Assembly (NCBI GenBank): GCA_036250195.1
Contig: JAVHZZ010000010.1
Coordinates: forward strand, 84,182,757-84,246,756
Direction: 5' to 3'
DNA: 64,000 bases
Source of the DNA: Mixophyes australis
Taxonomy: Eukaryota; Chordata; Amphibia; Anura; Limnodynastidae
Numbering within the stretch: position 1 is the stretch's first letter; the number at the start of each line of letters is the position of its first letter. Positions 10,481-21,489 of this stretch are shown here, in pieces. The notes under the pieces were generated by a model. It had not been told where the DNA came from, did not search any database, and saw nothing but the letters and a program-made list of their open reading frames with translations. Both the position numbers and the translations under genes were made by a program.

Positions 10481-11850
10481 ACAAATTGTGAATCACTAAA
10501 TACCTGTCACAATAGTTCCCTCTCCTGCAATAGGTGCTTTCTAACCAGCCAGAGTAATATAATACTGAAGTAAGTTTGAACAGAGTATCGGCGCCAACAT
10601 AGAAAACTTTAGGAATGAGCCTGGTGATGCCGCTGTAACCTGCTGAATCCCTTCCCCAAGCTCTGCTCTTTTCAGAGCAGAGTGGTCCTTGATTAATATA
10701 CAACACAACAGAAAACAGCGCTGATGACTGATAAACACAATCAATATACAACCATCCGTGGGTAATAAATGTATATAAACACCTTATTTAAAAATGAACC
10801 ATAAAATAAGCAACACTGGCCAGTGGATAACAACTTGACATATAAAAAATCAGATGAACCGACTGTGTTAACCATCAATAGGCTGATGAACCATGTAATC
10901 AATCACTCCTAAAGAGAACCAGCTAAATGTCCCACATCAAATAGATACTAATGTCCAATGACCCCGTGGAAGATCATGAAGTGGAGCTTCAAAATAAGTG
11001 TGGCCACACTGATGATGGAAAGTATACGTCACCGCGATGATGGTGAACCCCACTTCAATGTGGTGGTTCATTTGGCGGAGTACGGAGGATCCAGTGCCCA
11101 TACCACATACAAGGAGATTACTAAAGAGACCCACACACAAGATCCCAAGATCGGGTAATGTGGAGTCTGAGACCTTGCAGTCTCACTCTGGACACCATCT
11201 CATTGTTAAACCATCAATTAAGAGAGAATACATCTTATCTAGAGGAATATGTTGAACGAGTGAGACCATTCCGATCATTACACACTTTTTTATTTGGAAC
11301 TTAAAATCCCTACAACACATGTGTTACAACAGATTTTTAATTTTAATTTAGGTTTTTATGTTGTACTGGCCAGACACCTAATTTACAAGACACTTGGAGG
11401 TGTGTCACACTCCATTTTACGAGCCTATTATATCATATATGTTTTGAACAAACTATATTGCATATATTCTAAGTTTGAACTAATAAATGTGTCATATCTG
11501 AGATCTGCCTAATCTATTGTATTGATATTTAACTAATCATCCAACAGTTATTTATGCTTTATCCCTCTGGGCGCACCCCATTTAATTTGCAGAAAGACAA
11601 GTATCTTTGAGACGCTCAGTGCTTGATTCAGATGTGGCTGCATGCACTTTAATTTGGCACACCTCTACTGTACACTGACTAGGATTAGTTGATGTGTATT
11701 TTTTTTTAATCTACCCAGCACTGATATGTAAGTGAGTGACTGCTGATTTAGTGATCAGACTGGTTATATTATTCCACGAAGGTAAAGATTAGTGTCCCAT
11801 GTAAACTGGGTAACCCTAAAAAGAAAGATTTAAACAATTGATATGATTAG
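10481..11850. other. Unassigned, probably repeat-derived DNA
   Basis: Short ORFs on both strands have no recognisable domains. The stretch 10780-11270 has a coherent, non-AT-rich composition suggesting an old retroelement non-coding end, but no family could be assigned. 11290-11850 is AT-rich with nothing recognised. Confidence 0.3.
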
Positions 11851-11867
11851 GACTCCACAGCTGCATT

Positions 11868-11945
11868 GAGAACCTGGGGCCTGATTCAACAATGTACGTG
11901 TCTGCTGATTTTGGGCCTCATTTAGAGTTGGACGCAAAGTCCGTT
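11868..11945. repeat. MITE-terminus fragments (GGGGCCTGATTCAA, GGGCCTCATTTAGAG)
   Basis: Two short motifs typical of MITE ends lie in tandem. The first resembles the ends of the foldback element at 674-1896. They directly abut the Tc1 relic and may have truncated it. Confidence 0.4.
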
Positions 11946-12390
11946 TTAGGTGCATCCTGTACATTTCCACACCAAACTCATCAAACCATGTCTTTGTAGT
12001 TCTTGCTTTGTATACTGGGGCAGAGTCATGTTGAAATAGAAAACAGCTTTCCCCAAACTGTTGCCACAAAGTTGGAAGCATAGCATTGTCCAAAATGACT
12101 TGGCATGCTGAAGCATTAAGATTGCCCTTCACTGGAGATAAGGGGCCTAGCCCAAACCCTGAAAAACAGTCCTATACCATTATATCTCCTCCACCAAACT
12201 TCACAGTTGGCATAATGCATCATCAAAATTTATTTATATACCGCCAGCAAATTCCATAGTGCTTTACAATTGGGAACAAATACTGCAGTCAGGCAGGTAT
12301 CGTTTTCCTGCCAAACCCAGACTCACCCATCTGACTGCCAAACAGAGAAGCGTGATTCGTCATTCCACAGAACACGTTTCCACTGCTCCT
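11946..12390 (-). pseudogene. Tc1-like transposase relic
   Basis: Read on the - strand, the segment gives EEQWKRVLWNDESRFSVW, then CIMPTVKFGGG, then KGNLNASACQVILDNAMLP and FLFQHDSAP, the order seen in Tc1 transposases (central part of the DDE catalytic domain). It has at least one in-frame stop after the DIMV position, is cut at both ends, and is split by a SINE/LINE tail at about 12218-12285. It cannot be functional. The terminal repeats are missing. Confidence 0.8.
12218..12285 (-). repeat. SINE/LINE tail inserted in Tc1 relic
   Basis: The run tcatcaaaatttatttatata followed by ccgccagcaaattcc and gctttacaattggg is the reverse complement of the '...gcgctatataaataaatgatg' tail seen in the SINEs at 57.9 kb and 54.9 kb. 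A similar fragment sits inside the Tc1 element at 40063. Confidence 0.65.
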
Positions 12391-12877
12391 CAGGTAAGCG
12401 GAGATCAGCGATAGTACACTGGATAGGTAGCGGGGGATGATCCACAGCAATTACCACTAACGAGTGGAACAGGTAAGCAGAGATCAGTGGCAGTACACTG
12501 GATTGGTAGCGGGGGATGATCCACAGCAATTACCACTAACGAGTGGAACGGGTAAGCAGAGATCAACGGCAGTACACTGGATAGGTAGCGGGTGCTGATC
12601 CATAGCAATTACCACTAACAAGTGGAATGGGTAAGCAGAGATCAACGGCAGTACACTGGATAGGTAGCGGCCGAACACCATGTGGAGGAGAGGGAAGCTG
12701 CTTCCAGGCCAGAAGTAGACATGACCAATGGGAGAACAGGGCAGGTAGAACAGGTGAGACAGTCTGCGCAAGCGCAAGACCGCCACCATCATGACAGCCG
12801 GCAGGGGAAAGCGGAGAATCAGGAGGAGGGTAGGCACGCCGGTCCTCGAGTGGTGGCCACGGGAGGCCGGCGTGTGA
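12391..12877 (-). repeat. Chromovirus LTR fragment with 79-bp tandem repeats
   Basis: Four units start at 12394, 12473, 12552 and 12631 (period 79 bp; the last is partial), each opening gtaagc and containing ccactaacgagtgg-like sequence. The segment ends gtgtgacaa at about 12877, giving a TGTCAC-type LTR start on the - strand, and integrase-like remnants follow. It is a truncated LTR of a decayed chromovirus. The tandem units explain a set of overlapping, repetitive - strand ORFs here that are not genes. Confidence 0.6.
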
Positions 12878-12889
12878 CAACTGGAAAGA

Positions 12890-14060
12890 ATTTGTATTGA
12901 GTAAAAGATTTCGTTAAGATTTCCTTGACTTTACCCCAGATGTTAGAGAACTTGCAAAAAAATTGAATTAACAGCAGGAACCACTGAAGATGGTAAAGAT
13001 GCCAGTTTTGGTAGCAGGGGATGGCAAACGAGGAACAAAAAAAATGGAGGAATGGAAGAAGCCTAATGAAAGAGATTATTATGGGCGAATTCCACACAGA
13101 TTAGAAGATCTGCCCGGTTACCTTGATTAGCTGCAATATATATTCCTAGGAATGTTTCCAGATGTTACATTGGAGTTGTCGAGGTAATTTGTACTGACCA
13201 CAGATTGAGCAGGCTGCACTGAATGTCACAGTAGAGACAAAGATTGTATTTAATAAAAGTCTTTCCAGGAGAAGGGGTAAAAGAGATGATCTCCATGATG
13301 ACTAGGACACATTTGAGATCCACAACAGGCCAATTCTCTGAAGACATCTGACAGTCAAACAAATGAGTGTAATAAAGCATTCACCTTTCAGTTTTTGGTA
13401 CCAGGTTGGAAGGTCATCACTAAATGAAATTGAAAAAAGAATAATGGTCATCTGTCTTGATGGGGATTAAGTTACTGAGAAGTCTGAAGGTTCAGAATTT
13501 TTTTGTGGTCTGTATAAATGGTAATCGAAAAAGGTGAAGCCTCCTGAGGCCATTCCTTGGCGTTAGCTTTCTTCTGAGTCAGAAAAGTGATAATGATTGG
13601 CAATAATAATTTGCAAAATGTAAGAATTGCTGCTAAGCATTGGGGCCAGTAGATTGGTGTCAACCAATAATAACATGTACTTTTTTTGGATCCATATGAA
13701 AAGCAGTGCCAGCGACTATTTATTCAAGAAAGGGGAAAGGTTGCTGTTCAAAGAGACATTTCTCAAGTTTACAAAATAAATGGTGGGTTGGATAAGGATC
13801 GCTGCAACGTGCTTCCTATGGGACTGGATGTCGGTGGAGAAAATTAAGATATTGTTAATCTACACAATGACAAACTGATAGAGTAAATCCTGAAAAATGT
13901 AACTAACAAAATTTTGACAAACAGCTGGGTTGTTGCATAGCCCAAAGGGCATAACCAACTACTCATAGTGACCATCCCAAGTGTTGAAGGTGGTCTTCCA
14001 TTTGTCTCCCTCTGTAGGCAGCTTAATGGAGGCTCTTTTGGTGCAACAGCCAGGATGGAG
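12890..14060 (-). pseudogene. Decayed chromovirus pol (IN, RNase H, RT pieces)
   Basis: On the - strand the pieces occur in the expected order. RT lies at about 13850-14050, with a recognisable [12 protein letters not shown] stretch (seen as LCPLGYATT after frame loss). RNase H lies at about 13472-13570 (TIYTDHKKILNL). Integrase remnants lie at about 12890-13135, including the position matching the WAEFAHNN motif of the intact element at 45.4 kb. The frames are broken by many stops. This is an old copy of a relative of the 42.7-51 kb element. Confidence 0.65.
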
Positions 14061-14094
14061 AAGGTATAGTGAGCTATTGTAAATAGCACACACA

Positions 14095-14715
14095 ACCTAC
14101 AAAGAATTCAAACAAGACCCTATGAAAAGATACCACAAAGAAGTACTATAACTCCTAAACAATGGACACACAGGAGTCATCAACAAAAAAGAACATGAAA
14201 ACATAGAGACCTGACCAAACAAAAATCCAAGAATATCATTATTCTACCACCTTCACAAGATCCATAAACACCTAACAAACCCACCAGAGAAACATGTTGT
14301 CCCAGGAATCAGCTCCCTTACCTGCAATCTTTCTACATACATATACCATTACTTTGTCCAATTATAAGTTTGCAAAAGAGTTACCTTAAGCACATTACGC
14401 TAATCCTAAAGATCCTGCACAACCAAGAATGGAATCAAGATTACAAACTGTTCACTTGTTACATCATTATACACAGTCATAGATAACAAGGAATGGTGCA
14501 GAGTAAGTAATACGACCTCTCACAACAATTAATATCAGGTGTTCCACCCGGGCTCCTCCTGAAAAGTAATAACTTCATCCTCAACCACAACTACTTCTAG
14601 TTTGAAGGTAAGTACTAAATGCAAACAAAAGAACAGCTATGGAAACCAAGTTCGCCCCAGCTATGCAAATCTCTTCATGGCGAAGTGGCAGAGATACATT
14701 GAAGCTATCCTGTTT
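14095..14715 (+). pseudogene. Penelope-like element reverse transcriptase fragment
   Basis: On the + strand the broken frames give YHLHKIHKHLTNPP, then GISSLTCNLSTYI, then TSLYTVIDNKEW, then FAPSYANLF after a frame change. The order 'lpKIHKnp..PPgRPI / SyanLFM' is characteristic of vertebrate Penelope-like reverse transcriptases. The N-terminal part and the GIY-YIG endonuclease are not seen. Several stops and frameshifts show it is dead. Confidence 0.75.
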
Positions 14716-15357
14716 ATATTAAATGGAGACCATAAAGAATTAGAAGGATTGCTAGTGTGCTAGTATGACTTTGGAGTGGTCCTTTTTTCTGTTTTTTTTA
14801 TTTTAAAATGTTCTATTAGTTTTTGCATTAGTTTGCTTTTTGCATGTTGTTCATGTGTTCTACAACGGAGTGGTCCCATTATGTGCATGGAAGGCTGATA
14901 AGGCAGACTACATTTCTAGAATTGCAAGTTGTGTTTTCCTATTGTTTCTCCAGTTTTTGTTGTTATGGCTAGGTAACAATAATTCCTGTAGGTGTTTTGC
15001 TTTCGTATATGTTACTTATGGTCTGTCAGCGAATAGGGGGCATATGTATTCATTGCTTTTCGATATTCCAGTATTTCTCTAATATTTTCTTTGTGTTTAT
15101 TGTATTGTATGATCTATCTAATTGTATTTTCTTTTGTTGTTTGTAAATGGGTGGGGGATTTTATTTTAGGTTTATGACGTCAGACCTGGTTCTTTATTGG
15201 AAAACTGTACCCTCTTTCATTAATTTCTCTGTCAAGTCTTGGGCTTGGTTGAGAAAGATAGTGTTTGGAGTGCAGTGGCTGTATTGGTTGCAGGGTATGT
15301 TGTTGATAATGAGAATTGACAGCAGTACACACTGTCAATATATTGATCTATACTGTA
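14716..15357. other. No recognisable feature
   Basis: T-rich sequence with short meaningless ORFs. It may include further Penelope-like or LINE non-coding sequence, but nothing was identified. Confidence 0.4.
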
Positions 15358-16130
15358 CCTAGCCTTTTTCCTTTTCCACCTATTCAGTCTAATTCCTTCT
15401 TGCACACTTTTATCCATACAACATACATGTACTCCTTCATCTCTGTTCCTCTCCATCGACAACGCCAACCATAATGCCTCTGCCATCCCCCAGGCCTCTG
15501 TTTCCACTACGTTCAACCTTCCACAAACCTTTTTACCCTCCTACTTTACCACACTATGGGCTAGATTTGCTAAACTGCGGGTTTGAAAAAGTGGAGATGT
15601 TGCCTATAGCAACCAATCAGATTCTAGTTATCATTTTGTAGACAGAAATAAATGATAACTAGAATATGATTGGTTGCTATAGGCAACATCTCCACTTTTT
15701 CAAACCCACAGTTTAGTAAATCTAGCCCTATGTCTTCACTACTCATAAAGCTCACCCTGTTCTAATCCCCTCTTACCATTACCTCTACTTCAACCTTTCC
15801 CTTTCCCATGTCCCGTCCGCCATCACTGCCACAACACTAACCTTCCTCCCTTCACTTAAACTCATCCCTCCTCATCCTTACTTTTATATTCTTGTGCCTC
15901 CTTTTACCTCACCATCAACAATGGCAAAGCATTTCTCTATCACTCGCTGGAGTCTGGCTGTTACCTACTGTGTCCTGTTTGTGGTGCACACCTCATCTGC
16001 TCTCCTGCTGGTCTCAGTGTCTGGCACCCTGCATCTTATCTTCTCGACTCTGCCTCCCTATAGCAGCAGACATGCAGATGTACAAGAAACTTGTATTTTT
16101 GCTCACTTCATAGGCCCATCTGTGTGAAAT
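15358..16130 (+). repeat. C-rich LINE-like relic (possible L2) split by a MITE
   Basis: The + strand is strongly biased to C and T with little G, as in the L2-like element at 35-37 kb. Its flow is interrupted cleanly by the MITE at 15558-15728. No reverse transcriptase motif was recognised, so this is a compositional call only. Confidence 0.3.
15558..15728. mobile_element. GGGCTAGATTT MITE, copy 2
   Basis: A 171-bp near-perfect palindrome beginning GGGCTAGATTTGCTAAACTG and ending with its complement. A 3-bp duplication TAT lies at 15555-15557 and 15729-15731. Arms include gcaaccaatcagattctag. A 3-bp duplication fits PIF/Harbinger, though the usual TWA is not seen here. Confidence 0.85.
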
Positions 16131-16229
16131 CAGGCAAACTCTGTGCTGTGTAGAGTATTAGGCTGACTTAGGTAATTATTCCAATGTTCCCTGGGATGTC
16201 TAGTGAATGACCCTTGTCCTTGTGGTCAG

Positions 16230-16500
16230 CTTTCACCCACTGCTTCTAGCTTTCTGTATATCGGTGAAGGCTCCCAAAATGTTGGTCAGTATATAGTGCA
16301 AATTTGTACATTCGCTTCAGAGCTCCTGTGGAACAACAAGGCTTTGGTTTCCACCTTCTGGCAGGGTCTCACAGATAAAATTAAGGATGGATTGTCTTTC
16401 CGTGAACTCCTGTCATTTTTGTATTACCTTGTGCAATAAAGTGGACATTCATTTCAGGGAGCGGGCAGCACCCCAATCACTCTCTGTGCTTCCTGAATTC
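16230..16500 (+). pseudogene. Chromovirus gag fragment
   Basis: The + strand encodes GQYIVQICTFASELLWN and FWQGLTDKIKDGLS. These correspond to the capsid part of the intact gag at 48071-49003 (GQYVIQFRILASELQWN and FWQGLSDKIKDALT). The frame is lost at about 16437, after which SGHSFQGAG-like sequence continues in another frame. It has no LTR of its own and is an isolated relic. Confidence 0.8.
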
Positions 16501-16865
16501 TGGATCTACTTGAAACTTTATCACATTTTCTGTGGTCTCTAAACTTCATATTCCCACCCAATATCTTATTTCCTCATCTGAAGCACAGCTATTAATGGTA
16601 GGAAGATCCCCAAGGGTAGTATTTCATGAAGAACATTTCCCTTCAGTCAGAATCTTACTGTTGAACTCTATTTTTGTTAATTATTTATTTTGAATGGTGA
16701 AACAGTTGCGTACAAGCAACGTGACAGTAGAACCCTGGTACAAACACAATTGGAGGGGGACCACATTTGCCACACTTGGGCCTCACTTGGGAAAGCTAGG
16801 TGGCAGAGGGGAATGTGTGTTCCGCTAACTGCAATGGGGTGCAGACTTAGTTAAAAACATGGCCC
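16501..16865. other. No recognisable feature
   Basis: Non-coding DNA. A MITE-like tail (aaaaacatggcccct) occurs near 16852. Confidence 0.4.
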
Positions 16866-17480
16866 CTATCATGCAGGTAGTAGATAATCTCTTCCATAGC
16901 TGCTATGTGCCAGATCTGTTTTTGAGGGTAGAGTGAGCCGGGGGAAGGTACTTTTCCAGTTGAGTGCTTTAAAGGATGTGGGCGCCGTCAGTATGTGCAT
17001 GGTCAATTTCAATTTTTTGGAAAATTTGTCATGGTCTTGGGAAGGGTAACACTGTAGGAATACCCAATGGTCCTTTCCAACGGAAGCCTCAAATAGAGTT
17101 TTTAAGAAAGCATGGACTGCATTCCAGAAGGAGGCAATAATCGGGCAGGTCCACCAGATGTGGAGCATAGATCCCCTGTGGCCACAGCCCTGCCAGCAGT
17201 TGGACGATGAGGTGGGGAACATATTATGGAGTTGGGTAGGAATGTAGTACCAGCGATAGTAGATTTTGTAGCAGGTTTCTTTGAGTTTGGTAGATATGGA
17301 GCTTTTAGCTATCCCCAGTCTCATGTCTTCCCAGGCCTCCTCATCTGGGTGAGGACCAAGGTCCCTCTCCCACTTATCTTCATGGGATCTCGGTGATGGA
17401 AGGGCAGTAGCAAGAAAAATACTGTAGAGTTTGGAGAACATGCCCTTGTCCATGGGGTGATGTTTAGATAGATTTTTCAA
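16866..17480 (-). pseudogene. L1/Tx1-type ORF2 C-terminal fragment
   Basis: A 203-codon - strand frame reads WYYIPTQLHNMFP, CWQGCGHRGSMLHIWWTCP and later residues. This is the C-terminal zinc-knuckle-like CWrgCg...yHIWWtCP region also present at the end of the large LINE at 21.8 kb. The upstream endonuclease and RT domains are absent and the end is cut by the Tc1-like copy at 17528. It is a truncated LINE relic from a lineage different from the 21-28 kb element. Confidence 0.85.
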
Positions 17481-17527
17481 AGGGGTCAGGTCTCATAGCA
17501 CATAGGTGGTCCAAGGAAGGAAAACCA

Positions 17528-18450
17528 GTGAACTGGCGACAGGGTCATGGGCGCCCAAGGCTCATTGATGCACATGGAGAGCAAAGGCTAGTCTGTATGG
17601 TCCAATCCCACAGGAGAGCTACTGTAACACAAATTTCTGAAAAAGGTAATTCTGGCTATGATAGAAAAATGACAAAACACACAGTGCAATGCAGCTTGCT
17701 GTGTATGGGGCTGCGTAGCCCAGACTGGTCAGAGTGCCCATGCTAAACCTTGTCCACTGCTGAAAGAACCTACAATGGGCATGTGGGCACCAAAACTGGA
17801 CCATGATGCAATTGAAGAAGGTGGCCTGGTCTGATGAATCTTTTACATCATGTGGACGGTCGGGTCTGTGAGTATTATTTACCTGTTGAAGAGATGGCAC
17901 AAGGATGATCTATGGAAAGAAGGCAAGCCAGTGGATGTAGTTTGATGCTCTGGGTAATATTGTGCTGGAAACCTTGGGTCTTGGCATTCATGTGAATGTT
18001 TCTTTGACATGTACCACCTACCTAAACATTGGTACCACCTACCTAAACATTGTTTCAGACCAAGTACACCCCTTCATGGCAATGATATACCATGATGGGA
18101 GTGGCCTCTTTCAGCAAGATAATGCGCCCTGCCACATTGCAAAAATTGTTCAGGAATGGTTTGAGAAAGATGACAAATAGTTGAAGGTGTTGACTTGGTC
18201 TCCAATTTCCCTAGATCTCAATCTGATCGAGCATCTGTGGGATGTTCTGGAAAAACAAGTCCAAGCCATGGAGGCCCCACCTCGCAATTTACAGAACTTA
18301 AAGGATCTGCTACTAACGTCTTGGTGCCAGACGGAACACATTCAGAGGTCTTGTAAAGTCCATGCCTCGATAGGTCAGCGCTATTTTGGCGGCACGAAGG
18401 AGATCTGCACAAAATTAGGCAGGTGGTTTTGGTGTTGTGGCTGATCAGTG
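17528..18450 (+). pseudogene. Tc1/mariner-family element, copy A (5' truncated)
   Basis: The copy starts inside the transposase: [19 protein letters not shown]. It carries later conserved blocks (FQQDNAPCHIAKIVQEWFE near 18110, then LNLIEHLWDVLEKQV near 18210) and ends with the terminal repeat ...ggctgatcagtg at 18450, followed by TA. The catalytic blocks are spread over three frames with many stops, and a short tandem duplication (ccacctacctaaacattg) sits at about 18014-18051. The 5' terminal repeat is missing. A second copy is at 37552. Confidence 0.85.
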
Positions 18451-18452
18451 TA

Positions 18453-20510
18453 TGTCATCATGTGAGTGGAGATGAGTGAAATTGATGCTGCGCACATGAA
18501 GTTTTTCCACCCACAATCTTGAAAAAGGTGGTACGTACACCTACTTACAAATGATTAAATGTGATTCAGGTGACTTTTTTTTAAAGATCAAAAATGATCC
18601 CCACTAGCATCAATTTTTATTTGCATATATGGTTTTATTAATACTTATTGCTACTTATAAGTCCTTCATTTCTCCATATTTTTAAAAGGTTCTAATAAAG
18701 GTTATATTTTAGGTGAATTAATAACTCCCCACTAATTTCTCTATGCTATATAATTAGCATTCACCACATCTGTGATTTTGGGACTAACTAGTATCATTAC
18801 TATATTTGCCTCACTTACCTTATGCTTGGTTTAAGAGTTTCTTAATAGGTCACTGTGTCTGATTAAACAACATAATTTAATTTGCTTTATGCTTTCTTTT
18901 GTTGTTTGGTCTTGAAAGTTAAGTGCATCATGACCTTGTAGTTTGCATTAATTTATCTCTGTATGTTTGCCAAGTTGTGTGATTAGCTATCAGCATCAAT
19001 TCTTCTAAATATAGCAGTGTAAACTAATTTTAATGGATCGCCATGGCAAGGAGTAAGTGTACATAACGTGGCTTTCTATACTAAAAAGCATGTTCTTGAA
19101 GTAAATTAAAAAGCAAAAGTGCTGTGATGGTATGGTACTGGTATGGCAGAAAGGTAATCCATTACATAAGTGCTACTAAAAAGAGAATATATTTAGCATA
19201 TGTCAAAATTGGTATGGCAAAAAGTATATATTATGCAAATCAAATTCAACTGTCAATAGTCACCACCACATAATTGCATGGCCAGAATAGCCTACAGTAA
19301 ACGGCCTCCTTATTCACACACATAGCCTCATTTTGTCCCTCCAGCTTATTTATGCCACCATTGCCAGTCACCACTCATGCAAATGCAAGTTACAGAGTGA
19401 TAACAGTACTAAGATTGTATTTCCTATACTGAACTTCTTCCGAATGGGAGTGCAGTCTTAAATGCTATAAATAGTCACAGACTAAGGTTATTTTCTGCAT
19501 TCTATTTTGTTGTCATAGAAAATAATGGTGTCTCTCTCTAGCTTCCAACATATTTAATAGAAACATGGAGTGAGAAGAGGGACAGGTGGGCAAGGGATGA
19601 GATACTCCCTTGAACACTAGAAAGAAATAAGAGCAGTGGATTGAGGGGAGGAGTAGTCCTGGCAGTGTAAGGCAGATCAGACCAAGCCTCTGATTGAAAG
19701 GCGCCATAGTACTGGAGGTTAGCCCTGTATATGATGCTTGGCATAAACATTGAACATCTTGAAACCTGTAGGGCTCTATAAACATTAATAAAAGTCATGA
19801 ATGGTTCTCCAGTTACTCTCCTCTAAGGATGGTAATGCAATAGCAGTGTTAGCAACAGCATCAGTTGGCACCTGGTCAAATGGAAAGGGAGCAGGACACT
19901 CTGTAAACAAATAGAAAAATGCCAGACTCCCTCTGAATCTCTGGACTGGATCTGACCTTCCTTTGGACCTCTGCACTGCAATTGGACTCTCCCTGGACCT
20001 CTGGACTGGACCTGGATACCAGTTTGTACTGGATCCCTGGCAGCTTACTCCTCTCTGGAATTGACAATTCCCTCTGTGTGCTTGGCAGCTTTCTCTAGTA
20101 GCTTGGCAGCTTTTGCTAATATTTTGACAGCTCTTTTAGCTAGGTTGGCAGGTGAAATTTGTAGCTATTTCTGTCAAATATGCAGCTTTTTCTGCGATAC
20201 TTGCAGATCTCTCATCTCTTTATGTGGTAGCTGTCTTCTGTGTTTAAGAAAGTAAGTAAGTGACCTAAGATGCTTATGGGCTAGTTGAAAGCCTAATATG
20301 GTGTATACAGGTCCCATTCTCTAAAAGATCCAGGGTGCTCTGCTGCGTATACCTCACTATCTCCAAATGGCAACCACCCATGTAATTATCCAGGTGATGG
20401 TTAGAATTTAAGCCAGACCCCATCAATGTAAAAAAGTCAATTTACTCACATATTCCGGTGATGTTAACTGGGTCATCTTTTCCTTTTGTGCTGCTCCTGG
20501 AATCGTGTAT
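18453..20510. other. AT-rich DNA without genes
   Basis: No coding sequence recognised. At 19930-20110 there are short direct repeats on the + strand (ctctggactgga, gcttggcagctttt) that look like a decayed LTR or satellite-like stretch. Nothing else was supported. Confidence 0.4.
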
Positions 20511-20960
20511 TAGGCTAGGTACACACAAGAGGTTTTTCAGCCAATTATCAGGTCAAACACTCGAGAAATTACCGTTTAGCCCAATATCGCATTAATGTGT
20601 ATACTTACATGATGATTGAGAGTCATTCCAAAGTACTGAACGTCGCTTCATTTGATTGGTCGTTCTGTTTAAAAATCTTGTTCCAATTGCCTTCCGATCC
20701 TGCAGTGTGTATAAATTCACGACCAACTGCCGGTAGTTCCTAAAACAGCGACTCCTTCCGGTACTGGTATATGTAAATTTAGGATGTCTCTACCTCTCCG
20801 ACTTGGTGCGTTGTCAGAATGTCAGGCAACTGGGAATAATGTGCTTTTAATGGAGAATCAATAGTAAACCTGTTTTACACGCTCCATATGACATTTATGT
20901 GTTGCTGTATGTAAGCGTCCTCTTACCATATTTGGAAATACTTATTCTCATTACATTATT
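20511..20960. repeat. GGCTAGGTACACAC repeat family, copy 1
   Basis: The start ggctaggtacacac resembles gctgggtacacac at 32832, and an internal block (caatagtaaacctg...gctccatatgacat, about 20861-20895) is matched at about 33370-33400. Two dispersed copies with the same edges and interior show an interspersed repeat, probably a MITE. The right border is approximate. Confidence 0.55.
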
Positions 20961-21489
20961 AGGTATTTTCTGACGTGACATGTGACGTTATATTTGATTG
21001 CTTATTATAATATTCTTATGTTTATGTGTATTGATTTTTTTTTTTTAAACTCTTTATTTTCAGCAAAAAGAACATGGGTTCTGAACATTGCACAATAGGC
21101 ATAGAGGAACAGAAGAGACATAGCAAATCAGGGAGAACATACAAAATATTAATCCAGTGAATGATACGAAACAAAATCAAACATATGAGAATATGTTACA
21201 TATCTAATTTTGTAAAAATATTAAACCAAAATATTCGACCTGATCAGGGTGTGGTCGGTGTACATCTCTACTGCCGTGGAACCCCAAATTGTTGCTTTTT
21301 CTTTTTCTCATTTTATTGAAGGAAAAAGGAGGGGTGGGAGGAGAGAGAGGGGGGAGAGAGTATAAAAAGAGGGGGTGAGAATGACAGATTGGGGAGGAGA
21401 AGGATGTTTGTCAGACCTTTCTACTGAGAGTGGAGCAGCAATCCTATGGGAAGTTTGCGAAGTGCATGCCGGTTTTCCTATCTGAACTT

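Noticed and set aside
12323..12880. Overlapping repetitive - strand ORFs rich in the same peptide
   Set aside because: Produced by 79-bp tandem units of an LTR fragment; no domain, no start context.
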